Assembly (NCBI GenBank): GCA_036267955.1
Contig: DATAVB010000164.1
Span: 1-64,000, forward strand
Direction of reading: 5' to 3'
DNA length: 64,000 bases
DNA from: DATAVB01 sp036267955
Lineage (GTDB): Bacteria > Actinomycetota > Actinomycetes > Mycobacteriales > QHCD01
The stretch's first letter is position 1. Every line of letters begins with the position of its first letter. Of the stretch, positions 44,212 to 52,032 are shown piece by piece. Made by a program: the position numbers and the translations under genes. The notes under the pieces are model-generated. The model saw only the letters and a list, made by a program, of their open reading frames with translations, was not told the DNA's origin and ran no database searches.

Positions 44212-45194
44212 CCGACTTCCTCCCAACCCGCGGCCTTGCGTTCCTCGTGGAAGGACAGGATCTGCAGCTCGACGGCGAGATCGACCTTGCGCACGTCCAC
44301 GCCGTCCGGCACCGACAACACCGCCGGGGCAAAGTTCAGGATGCTGGTGACGCCGGCCGCGACGAGTTGGTCGCAGACGCCCTGGGCCGCCTCGGCCGGG
44401 GTGGCGATGACACCGATTGAGACGCTCTCGGCCCGCACCACGTCGGGCAGGGTCCGTACGTCCAGGACCGGCAGGCCGCCGATCTCACTGCCGATCCGAG
44501 CCGGGTCGGCGTCGAAGAGTGCGGCCACGGCGAACCCGCGACTGGCGAAGCCGTCATACCCGGCCAGTGCGTGGCCCAGGTTTCCGACGCCGACCAACGC
44601 CACCGAGCGGTGCGTGTTCAGCCCGAGAACGCGGGAGATCTGCTCGACCAGGATGCTCACGTGGTAGCCGACGCCACGGGTGCCGTACGACCCGAGGTAG
44701 GAGAGGTCCTTGCGCAGCTTGGCGGAGTTGACGCCGGCCGCCGCCGCCAGTCCCTCGGACGAGACGGTCGTGGTGTTCTTCTCGGCCAGCTCGGTCAGTG
44801 CCCGCAGGTAGATAGCCAGCCGGCCGACGGTGGCTTCCGGGACGGTACGGACGCGGGCCCGGGCGTCCTCCTCGGACGCTTCGCTGTCGGCGCCGACCAG
44901 CTCGTCGGTCAGGTCGTCCGGTCGGCTCGCGTCCACCGTCGGTTCGGACTCCTCGGCCGGCAGGGCGGCACGGCCGTCGCGCGCCGGGATGTCGACGATC
45001 GCCGGATTGGCCGCCAAGGCGACATCGCCGCCCGCGGACGGACGTGGCTTACCGCCGCGCTTGGCTGCGCCGGCCGCCTTGCGGGCGGCTTTCGCGGCGG
45101 CGCGGGCGGCCCGGACCGCGACGCCGTGACTACTCAGGTCACGGCCGTCCACTGGTCCTTCAGGCGCCTCACCGGGCACTTGTCGGTCGGTCAC
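44208..45194 (-). CDS. rex: Redox-sensing transcriptional repressor Rex
   Basis: Repressor that leaves its operators when NADH binds. 328 residues. Winged-helix domain with TVSSEGLAAAAGVNSAKLRK and the Rex signature DLSYLGSYGTRGVGY; the Rossmann motif is ALVGVGNLGHALAGY. The first about 118 residues are an Ala/Lys/Arg-rich and then acidic extension not present in short Rex proteins. The start is GTG at 45194 behind AGGAG. A Rex operator covers its own promoter, so it is very likely autoregulated. Downstream hemA is translationally coupled. Confidence 0.95.
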   Translation of the reverse strand: MTDRQVPGEAPEGPVDGRDLSSHGVAVRAARAAAKAARKAAGAAKRGGKPRPSAGGDVALAANPAIVDIPARDGRAALPAEESEPTVDASRPDDLTDELVGADSEASEEDARARVRTVPEATVGRLAIYLRALTELAEKNTTTVSSEGLAAAAGVNSAKLRKDLSYLGSYGTRGVGYHVSILVEQISRVLGLNTHRSVALVGVGNLGHALAGYDGFASRGFAVAALFDADPARIGSEIGGLPVLDVRTLPDVVRAESVSIGVIATPAEAAQGVCDQLVAAGVTSILNFAPAVLSVPDGVDVRKVDLAVELQILSFHEERKAAGWEEVG

Positions 45195-45275
45195 ATCTGC
45201 TCCTGACCGCCAGCACCGACGAACCCTGCCTACCGGGTCGCCGCGATGCTGTGGTAGCGGTATCTGCTTTTCGAC

Positions 45276-45304
45276 ACGTTAGCCGCTTGTGAACGCCTGC
45301 ACAA
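45276..45304 (-). promoter_or_regulatory. rex promoter overlapped by a Rex operator
   Basis: On the minus strand TTGTGC (45304-45299), a 17-base spacer and TAACGT (45281-45276) form a good vegetative promoter. The operator at 45287-45304 (plus strand TTGTGAACGCCTGCACAA) matches the Rex consensus TTGTGAAnnnnnnTTCACAA with one mismatch and covers the -35 and spacer. Bound Rex would block RNA polymerase directly. Confidence 0.8.
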
Positions 45305-45340
45305 AGTCGCGCGGCAGGCCCTCGATCTGGTAATGCGCGA

Positions 45341-45595
45341 TCAGTCCCACCGTCCCGCCGCCAACGCGCGCCGCAGCCGCTGCTCCTCGACCCGCCAGAA
45401 GCCGTGTTCGGCGCCGTCGATGAGGATGACCGGTATCCGGTCGCCGTACTCGGCGCGCAGCTCCGGGTCACTGTCCACATCGGTCTCGGTCAGCGGTACG
45501 CCGAGCTCACCGGTGATCCGATCCAGCTCGACGCGCGCCTCTGCGCAGAGGTGGCAGTCGGGACGGCTCAGCAACGTGACCTCGTGGGCGGGCAT
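45341..45595 (-). CDS. Glutaredoxin family protein
   Basis: 84-residue thioredoxin-fold protein. Active-site motif CHLC in LLSRPDCHLCAEARVELD and the cis-proline region RIPVILIDGAEHGFWRVEEQRL match the glutaredoxin-like (DUF836) family. It is often found just upstream of rex in actinomycetes. The 146-base gap to rex holds the rex promoter, so the two are not strictly one transcript. Substrate unknown. Confidence 0.88.
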   Translation of the reverse strand: MPAHEVTLLSRPDCHLCAEARVELDRITGELGVPLTETDVDSDPELRAEYGDRIPVILIDGAEHGFWRVEEQRLRRALAAGRWD

Positions 45596-45622
45596 TCTTC
45601 TGTTGTCCTCCTGGGGCGGGTG

Positions 45623-47113
45623 CTACGAGTCCGAGCGTAGTCGCGCCTTGCGCACCTTCCCGGTCGCCGAATGCGGCAGTTCGCCGACAATCTCGAATTC
45701 CGTCGGACACTTGAACCGGGCCAGCGACCGGGCACACCACGACGCCAACTCCGCGGCGCCGGTGCCACCGCCCGACCCGGTCAGCACCACGAATGCCCTG
45801 ATCGCCTCGCCGCGGTGCTCGTCCGGAATGCCGACGACGGCGGCCTCGGTGACCGCGGGATGCGCCAGCAGTACGGCCTCTACCTCGGCCGGGTAGACGT
45901 TGAACCCGCTGACGATGATCAGCTCCTTGCGCCGGTCGACCAGATGCAGGTCGCCGTCCGGATCGAGGTAGGCGACATCGCCGGTGGCGAACCACCCGGC
46001 GTCGTCCGGCCCGTCGAGGCCGTCCGGCCAGTAGCCGGAGAACAGGTTGCGGCCGCGCACCACCACCTCGCCGGGGTCGCCCTCCTCGACCGGCTCGCCG
46101 TCCTCGTCGCGCAGCCACAGCTCGACCCCGGGGATGGGCCGGCCAATCGAGCCCGGCTTGTCGGGGAAACCGACCGTGCAGGTCAGCACCGGCCCGGTCT
46201 CGGTCAGTCCGTACCCCTGCTGGATCGGCACGGTGGTGATGGCCCGCAGCCGTTCGGCCACCGCGGCCGGCAGCGGAGCGGCACCGGACATCGCCAGCCG
46301 TACCGTCCCGAACCCGGTCGCCACCGCGCCCGGCTCGACCGCCGCGGTGGTCCAGGCCCGGTACATCGCGGGCGCTCCGAGCACGCTGGTGACCCGGTGT
46401 TCGGCCATCACCGCGAGGGTCTCGACCGGGTCGAACCGGTCGACGAGCACGCCGGTCGCGCCAGCCCGGGCCAGCATGCCGAGCCCGGGACCGAGGCCAT
46501 ACACATGGAATAGCGGCAACGCCAGCAGCAGCACGTCATTGGCCTGCAGCACCGGCGGATCGAGCCGCCCGCACTGGTCGAGGTTGCCCAACAGTGCGCG
46601 GTGGGTCAGCATCGCGCCGCGCGGCCGGCCGCTGGTGCCGCTGGTGTAGACCAGCGCCGCGACATCGGTGTGCCGGGCCTCGCCGGGGGTGCCGGTGGCG
46701 ATCAGGTCGGCCAGCCCGTGGGCGCCGTCCGGGATCTGCCGGCCGGCGACGATCAGCTCGGTGACGCCGAGTCGTTCGGCGGCGACCGAGGCGGTGACCA
46801 GGACGCGGGCGGCGGAGTCCTCCAGAACGGTGGCGAGCTCCGGCTCGGTGAAGGCCGGGTTGATCGGTACGACGGTGAGACCGGCGCGCAGCGCGCCGAA
46901 GAACGCCGGCGGGAAGTCCAGGGTGTTGCCGAGCTGCAGGCCGATCCGGTCGCCGGGTTGCAGGCCGAGGGCGATGAGAGCGCCGGCGACGCGTTCGACC
47001 TGGCCGGCCAGCTCGCCCCAGCTCAGGGACTGGGTCCGGTGGATCAGCGCGGTCCGGTCCGGTGCACGGAGCGCGGCATCCCGCACCAGATCGGCAAGCT
47101 GCTCGCTGCTCAT
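45623..47113 (-). CDS. AMP-dependent acyl-CoA synthetase/ligase
   Basis: 496-residue ANL enzyme, probably a fatty-acid or aryl-acid CoA ligase. Motifs: A3 LVYTSGTSGRPRGAML, A5 GYGLTETGPVL, A7-A8 GWFATGDVAYLDPDG and DRRKELIIVSGFNVYP, and A10 lysine in SATGKVRKARL. The start is ATG at 47113 with GGAAGGGT about 8 bases before. A large hairpin sits in the divergent region upstream. The acid substrate cannot be read from sequence, and no beta-oxidation genes are adjacent. Confidence 0.9.
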   Translation of the reverse strand: MSSEQLADLVRDAALRAPDRTALIHRTQSLSWGELAGQVERVAGALIALGLQPGDRIGLQLGNTLDFPPAFFGALRAGLTVVPINPAFTEPELATVLEDSAARVLVTASVAAERLGVTELIVAGRQIPDGAHGLADLIATGTPGEARHTDVAALVYTSGTSGRPRGAMLTHRALLGNLDQCGRLDPPVLQANDVLLLALPLFHVYGLGPGLGMLARAGATGVLVDRFDPVETLAVMAEHRVTSVLGAPAMYRAWTTAAVEPGAVATGFGTVRLAMSGAAPLPAAVAERLRAITTVPIQQGYGLTETGPVLTCTVGFPDKPGSIGRPIPGVELWLRDEDGEPVEEGDPGEVVVRGRNLFSGYWPDGLDGPDDAGWFATGDVAYLDPDGDLHLVDRRKELIIVSGFNVYPAEVEAVLLAHPAVTEAAVVGIPDEHRGEAIRAFVVLTGSGGGTGAAELASWCARSLARFKCPTEFEIVGELPHSATGKVRKARLRSDS

Positions 47114-47154
47114 GTCCGTACCCTTCCGTCCCGTTCCGCATCCCGCCCATTCCC

Positions 47155-47203
47155 CGCCAATGTGGCGTTGGGGCACCTAGATTGCCCCAATGCCACATTG
47201 GCG
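47155..47203. repeat. 21-bp inverted repeat in a divergent promoter region
   Basis: Left arm 47155-47175 begins CGCCAATGTGGCG and ends TTGGGGCA. The right arm, 47183-47203, is its complement with one mismatch. The loop is CCTAGAT. It lies 42 bases before the ligase start and 34 bases before the methyltransferase start, so it occupies the core of both promoters. It could be an operator for one dimeric regulator or a REP-like repeat. Confidence 0.8.
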
Positions 47204-47236
47204 CGAAACGGAACTGGCTGAAGCTGGAAGAGGAGT

Positions 47237-48034
47237 ATGGCAGCGATGAAGGCCAATACGAGCCGAACTCACGCCACCGCCTTCGACGCGTTTACCGAGG
47301 TGTACGACGCCGGCCGCCGACGCCTTCCGCCCGATCTGCTGGCCCCGGCGTTCGCAGCGGCCGGACTCGGCGGCGGGAGCCGGGTCATGGAGGTGGGCGC
47401 CGGCACCGGGCAGCTCACCGCCACCCTCCTGGACGCCGGTATGCGACCGGTGGCGATCGAGCCCGGCGACCGGATGCGCGAGCTGTTGTCGCGCCGCTAT
47501 CCCGGCCTGCCGATCCGGTCCGGCTTCTTCGAGGACCAGCCGGTCGAGGCCGGGGCGTACGACGGCATCGTCGGCGCCAATTCATGGCACTGGGTCGATC
47601 CGGCGCGCGGATACCCACTGGCCGCGTCGCTGCTCCGGCCCGGCGGCGCGCTCCTGTTCTACTGGACCTTCTCCGTGCTGGAGCCCGGCGTGCAGCGTCG
47701 GCTCAACGCCGAGGTCTTCACCGGCCCGTACGCAAATCAGGCCCGCGACCCGGACGAAATGCCCGGGTACGTGGAGGAGATCACGGCCGCCGGCCGGCAG
47801 GAAATGGCCGCCTCTGGCGATTTCGCGGTCAGCTGGTGGCAGAGCACGGACGACACGTTCGAACTCCGGCTGGCCGGCTACCTCGACTATCTGCGGTCGT
47901 TCGCCGACATTGCCAGCCTCGACGAGCCGGCGCGGGCGCACCTGGCCGAGCGGGTCACCGAGATCGTCGGCCCGACCGGCTCGCTGTCGATGACCGACCG
48001 GGTCTACACGGTCGTGGCTCACCGGATTCGCTGA
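47237..48034 (+). CDS. Class I SAM-dependent methyltransferase
   Basis: 265 residues. Motif I VMEVGAGTGQLTATLLDAG, a motif II acidic residue in VAIEPGDRMREL, and a motif IV region YDGIVGANSWHWVDP; the SWHW feature is common in small-molecule methyltransferases of the Methyltransf_11 type. The start is ATG at 47237 behind GGAAG; ATG 47246 is also possible. Substrate unknown. It precedes the MMPL exporter on the same strand by 70 bases, but an own promoter for the exporter is visible. Confidence 0.85.
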   Translation: MAAMKANTSRTHATAFDAFTEVYDAGRRRLPPDLLAPAFAAAGLGGGSRVMEVGAGTGQLTATLLDAGMRPVAIEPGDRMRELLSRRYPGLPIRSGFFEDQPVEAGAYDGIVGANSWHWVDPARGYPLAASLLRPGGALLFYWTFSVLEPGVQRRLNAEVFTGPYANQARDPDEMPGYVEEITAAGRQEMAASGDFAVSWWQSTDDTFELRLAGYLDYLRSFADIASLDEPARAHLAERVTEIVGPTGSLSMTDRVYTVVAHRIR

Positions 48035-48044
48035 CTCCGAAGGC

Positions 48045-48077
48045 TTGACAGCGATAACTTACCGACGATAACTTATC
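48045..48077 (+). promoter_or_regulatory. MMPL promoter with two TetR-type operator copies
   Basis: TTGACA at 48045-48050 is a perfect -35. Two related sites follow: GATAACTTACC (48053-48063) and the perfect palindrome GATAACTTATC (48067-48077). They overlap the spacer and the -10 position. The copies are 14 bases apart, which suits side-by-side binding of TetR-family dimers, and a tetR gene follows the exporter. Confidence 0.65.
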
Positions 48078-48104
48078 TCGGGTAATCACTCGGGAGGAGT
48101 TGTC

Positions 48105-50360
48105 GTGCTGACCCGAATCGCCAACCTCGGCCTACGGGCGCCGCGCCGCCTGCTCGGCATCGCCGCGCTGCTGCTGGCCGCCGCGGCGGTGTTCGGGGCG
48201 CCGGTCTCCCGGCACCTCTCGGCCGGCGGATTCGCCGATCCAGGCGCCGCCTCGACGAAGGCGAACAACCTGCTGGCCAGCCGATTCCACGCCGGCGACC
48301 CCAACCTCGTACTCCAGGTCAGCGGCAGCAAAGCCCGCACCGAAGGCACCCGACTGGTCCAGGAACTCAGGCAGGAGCGGTACGCCAGCCAGGTCACCTC
48401 GTACTGGACCGCACCGGCCGACCTCAAGCCTGGGCTGCGCAGCAAGGACGGCCGCAGCGGTCTCGTCGTCGCCCGGGTCGCCGGCGACGACGACTCGGCC
48501 CCCAAGCGCGCCGCCGCCATCACCGACCGGGTGCTCGCCCACCCCACCGCCGGCTCGACCGTGCGCGCCGGCGGCATCGCGACCGCGTACCACCAGGTCA
48601 CCGAGCAGGTCAGTCGCGACCTCGCCATTGCCGAGGCGGTCGCCGTTCCGTTGACCGTACTGGCGCTGATCTGGGTCTTCGGCAGCCTCGTCGCGGCACT
48701 GCTGCCGCTGGCCGTCGGCATCGTCTCGATCGTCGGCACGCTGGCGATCCTGCGTGGATTGGCGCTCGTCACGGACGTCTCGATCTACGCGATGAACCTC
48801 ACCACCGCCCTCGGCCTGGCGCTGGCGATCGACTACAGCCTCTTCATCGTCAGCCGCTACCGCGAGGAGACCCGGGCCGGCCGCGCGCCCGCCGACGCGG
48901 TCCGCCGGACCATGCTGACCGCCGGGCGTACCGTCCTGTTCTCCGCGTTGACCGTCGCGCTGTCACTGGCGGCGCTGCTGGTCTTCGGCGTCTACTTCCT
49001 GCGTTCGTTCGCCTACGCCGGTATCGCCGTCGTCGCGCTGGCCGCCGGTACCGCCCTGGTCGTACTGCCGGCGCTGCTGGCGCTCCTCGGGCCGCGGGTC
49101 GACTCGCTCGACCTACGCGTTCCGGTACGCCGCTGGCTGCGCCGACCGTCACCCCGGGAGGTCGCCCCGGAGCGCACCTTCTGGGGCCGGACCGCGGCGG
49201 CCGTGATGCGCCGCGCGATCCCGGTCGGGCTGGCCGTCACCGCCCTGTTCCTTCTTATCGGCTCGCCCTTCCTCGGCATCCGCTTCGGCTATCCCGACGA
49301 CCGGGTGCTGCCTGCCTCGGCGTCCAGCCATCAGGTCGGCGACGCCCTGCGCAGCGACTTCAGCGCCAACGCGGCGGCCACCATCACGATCGTGGCGCCC
49401 GACTCGGCCGGTGCCTCGCCGGCCGCGTACTCGGCGGCCCTGTCCCGGATCGCCGGCGTGACCGCGGTCAGCTCACCGACCGGCACGTACGCCGGAGGCA
49501 ACCGGATCGCCGCCCCCGCCGGCGCGCCGATGAGCGCGCACGGCAGCAGTTATCTGGTCGTACGCACCAGCCCGGACCCGATGTCCAGCGCCGGGAAGCG
49601 AGTGCTCGCGGCGGTCCAGGACCAACCGGCGCCGTGGCACGTGCTGATCACCGGGGCCGCCGCGGAGAACGCGGACAGCCTGCACTCGCTCAGCGCCAGG
49701 CTGCCGCTCGCCCTCGGCCTGATCGCGTTGGCGACGTTCTGCGTGCTGTTCCTCTTCACCGGCAGCGTGGTGCTCCCGATCAAGGCGCTCGTGCTGAACA
49801 CGCTGTCGCTGGCGGCGACCTTCGGCGCGATGGTGTGGATCTTCCAGGACGGACACCTGCCCTGGCTGTTCAGCGCAACGGTCACCGGATACCTGGTGCC
49901 GACGATGCCCATCCTGATGTTCTGCCTGTCGTTCGGAATCTCCATGGACTACGAGGTGTTCCTGCTGTCCCGGATCCGCGAGGAGTGGCTGGCCTCGGGG
50001 CGCACCCCGGCCGACAACACCCGCGCAGTCACCCTGGGCCTGGGCCGGACGGGCCGGCTGGTCACCGCGGCGGCGCTGCTGATGGCGATCGTGTTCGCCG
50101 GCCTGGCGACCGGGCAGGTGTCGTTCATGCAACTGTTCGGCACCGGACTGACCCTGGCCGTGCTGATGGACGCGACGCTGGTGCGCGGCATTCTCGTGCC
50201 GGCGTTCATGCGACTGGCCGGCCGGGCGAACTGGTGGGCCCCGGCACCGCTGGCGCGATGGCACGAGCGGCACGGCTGGACCGAGGCGGACGCCGGCAGA
50301 TCCGACAGAACCGGCCGGCCCAGCGGGACAACGGACCGCCAGGTGGTCAAGACTGGCTGA
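48105..50360 (+). CDS. MMPL family transporter (RND superfamily exporter)
   Basis: 751 residues with about 12 helices in two repeats, each with a periplasmic loop after helix 1 or 7. The paired helices carry ALGLALAIDYSLFIVSRYREE (about 230) and LSFGISMDYEVFLLSRIREEW (about 605), whose Asp-Tyr pairs couple transport to protons in mycobacterial MmpL proteins. The start is GTG at 48105 behind GGGAGGAG. TetR is encoded 2 bases downstream. The cargo (lipid or drug) is unknown; the neighbouring ligase and methyltransferase may be related but are not proven to be. Confidence 0.93.
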   Translation: MLTRIANLGLRAPRRLLGIAALLLAAAAVFGAPVSRHLSAGGFADPGAASTKANNLLASRFHAGDPNLVLQVSGSKARTEGTRLVQELRQERYASQVTSYWTAPADLKPGLRSKDGRSGLVVARVAGDDDSAPKRAAAITDRVLAHPTAGSTVRAGGIATAYHQVTEQVSRDLAIAEAVAVPLTVLALIWVFGSLVAALLPLAVGIVSIVGTLAILRGLALVTDVSIYAMNLTTALGLALAIDYSLFIVSRYREETRAGRAPADAVRRTMLTAGRTVLFSALTVALSLAALLVFGVYFLRSFAYAGIAVVALAAGTALVVLPALLALLGPRVDSLDLRVPVRRWLRRPSPREVAPERTFWGRTAAAVMRRAIPVGLAVTALFLLIGSPFLGIRFGYPDDRVLPASASSHQVGDALRSDFSANAAATITIVAPDSAGASPAAYSAALSRIAGVTAVSSPTGTYAGGNRIAAPAGAPMSAHGSSYLVVRTSPDPMSSAGKRVLAAVQDQPAPWHVLITGAAAENADSLHSLSARLPLALGLIALATFCVLFLFTGSVVLPIKALVLNTLSLAATFGAMVWIFQDGHLPWLFSATVTGYLVPTMPILMFCLSFGISMDYEVFLLSRIREEWLASGRTPADNTRAVTLGLGRTGRLVTAAALLMAIVFAGLATGQVSFMQLFGTGLTLAVLMDATLVRGILVPAFMRLAGRANWWAPAPLARWHERHGWTEADAGRSDRTGRPSGTTDRQVVKTG

Positions 50361-50361
50361 C

Positions 50362-51030
50362 ATGGCCACCCCGAGACGGCGCGCGCCCCGCGGCAGCGGC
50401 GAGCAACTGCGCGGCGAGATCCTGGCCGCGGCCAAGACACTGCTGGCCGACACCGGCAACGCCGACGCGGTCTCGATCCGGGCCGTCGCCGACGTCGTCG
50501 GGGTCACCTCGCCGTCGATCTACCTGCACTTCGCCGACAAGGAGGCGCTGCTCGAGGCGGTCATCGCCGACGTCTTCGTCGAGTTGGACGAGCAGATGAA
50601 TGCCGGTCCGGACGACCTGTATCCACTGGAACGCCTGTGCCAGCAGGGAATGGCGTACGTACGGTTCGCGCTGCGCAGTCCGGAGCACTACCGGCTGGCC
50701 ACCTCCGCGGCCCGGACCGAGGTGGGGCACGTCGACCTGGTCATGCGGACCTCGGCCTTCGCGCACTTCAGCGACACCGTCGTGCAGTGCATGAAGGCCG
50801 GCATCTTCACCGAGGGCGATCCGGTGCCGATCGCGCTCGAACTCTGGGCCGCGGCGCACGGCATCGCGTCGCTGCTGATCGCCAAGCCGTACCTGCCCTG
50901 GGGCGACGTCGAGGCAGTCGCGTACCGGGTGCTGCGGGCCGCCGGCGTCGGGCGTTCGGTATCGGACTACCTCGGCGAGCCGACGCCGGAGGAATTCGCG
51001 GCCTGGCGCGCCGGCCTGCCGCAGCGCTAG
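50362..51030 (+). CDS. TetR/AcrR family repressor of the MMPL exporter
   Basis: 222 residues. N-terminal helix-turn-helix: AVSIRAVADVVGVTSPSIYLHFADKEALLEAVI near residues 32-65, preceded by a basic arm (ATPRRRAPRGSGEQLRGEIL). The C-terminal ligand domain belongs to the TetR_C_13-like group (hydrophobic, no family name certain). ATG is 2 bases after the exporter stop, so both are one operon. It probably binds the GATAACTTATC sites before the exporter and so controls itself too. Confidence 0.92.
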   Translation: MATPRRRAPRGSGEQLRGEILAAAKTLLADTGNADAVSIRAVADVVGVTSPSIYLHFADKEALLEAVIADVFVELDEQMNAGPDDLYPLERLCQQGMAYVRFALRSPEHYRLATSAARTEVGHVDLVMRTSAFAHFSDTVVQCMKAGIFTEGDPVPIALELWAAAHGIASLLIAKPYLPWGDVEAVAYRVLRAAGVGRSVSDYLGEPTPEEFAAWRAGLPQR

Positions 51031-51219
51031 CCCGTCGGGGCGGCGCCATCGGCAGTCCGCCGGACGGCCCCAGTGGCCTTATCCCGACAAGGTAGATAGT
51101 CTCCGATATCTGTTGCCACGGACTGGCTGCCCAGACCGTGACAATCGATCAGGTACAGGGACAACAGGCCATGTACGGACCGTCCGTGACCTCGGGCGAC
51201 ATGTCGGGTGAGAGGCGCG

Positions 51220-52032
51220 ATGACTGCGTACGCCGCGGGGGCTCCCGTTGGTCTGGGTGCCCTCCTCGCTGCCGTACGCGCATCGGTCGGCGTGCCCACC
51301 CAGACCGCGCCGATCCAGAAGGCGCCCGGCAAATCCGCGCATCCCGCTCCGCGGCCGCGTACCCCGGTCGACGAGCCGGTCAGCAACCGGACCCCACCCA
51401 AACCGCGCCCACGACCCCGGCCGTACCCGCGCCCGGAGGTGCAGTCGCCGGAGCCGCCGCCCCAGCCGGAACGCAGCGAGTCCACGTCCGACGACGTCTG
51501 GCCGATCGTCGCCGCGGCGCAGGGCGGCGACGCCGGCGCGTTCGCCCAGCTCTACGACCGGTACGTCGACCTGGTCTTCCGCTACATCTACTTCCGGATC
51601 GGTGACCGGCCGACCGCCGAGGATTTCACCAGCGAGACGTTCCTGCGGGCGCTGCGCCGGATCGGATCGTTGGCCAACATCGGGCGCGACCCGGGCGCCT
51701 GGTTCGTCACCATCGCCCGCAACATCGTCCTGGACCACGTGAAATCCAGCCGCTACCGGCTGGAGGTCACCACCGACCAGATGTCCGACATCGAGCGCAG
51801 CCAGGACGGCCCGGAGAACGCGGTCGTCGACCGGCTCACCAACGAGACCCTCCTGGCGTCGGTGAAGCAGTTGGGCTCAGAGCAACAGGAATGCATCGTG
51901 CTGCGCTTTCTGCACGGCCTGTCCGTGGCCGAGACGGCCGCCGCGATGGGCAAGAACGAGGGCGCGATCAAGGCCCTGCAACACCGCGCCGTACGCCGGT
52001 TGGCAACCCTCGTACCGCAGGGCCTGCGATGA
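51220..52032 (+). CDS. bldN: BldN-like ECF sigma factor with a proline-rich N-terminal extension
   Basis: 270 residues. An about 90-residue Pro/Arg-rich leader precedes region 2 (LYDRYVDLVFRYIYFRIGDRPTAEDFTSETFLRALRRI in parts) and region 4 (LRFLHGLSVAETAAAMGKNEGAIKAL). Streptomyces BldN is made as a pro-sigma with a similar-sized leader and lies close to rex-hemACDB as here, so orthology is likely. The start is ATG at 51220 with GAGAGG before it; GTG 51208 is possible. The next gene overlaps by ATGA. Whether the leader is cleaved cannot be seen. Confidence 0.82.
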   Translation: MTAYAAGAPVGLGALLAAVRASVGVPTQTAPIQKAPGKSAHPAPRPRTPVDEPVSNRTPPKPRPRPRPYPRPEVQSPEPPPQPERSESTSDDVWPIVAAAQGGDAGAFAQLYDRYVDLVFRYIYFRIGDRPTAEDFTSETFLRALRRIGSLANIGRDPGAWFVTIARNIVLDHVKSSRYRLEVTTDQMSDIERSQDGPENAVVDRLTNETLLASVKQLGSEQQECIVLRFLHGLSVAETAAAMGKNEGAIKALQHRAVRRLATLVPQGLR

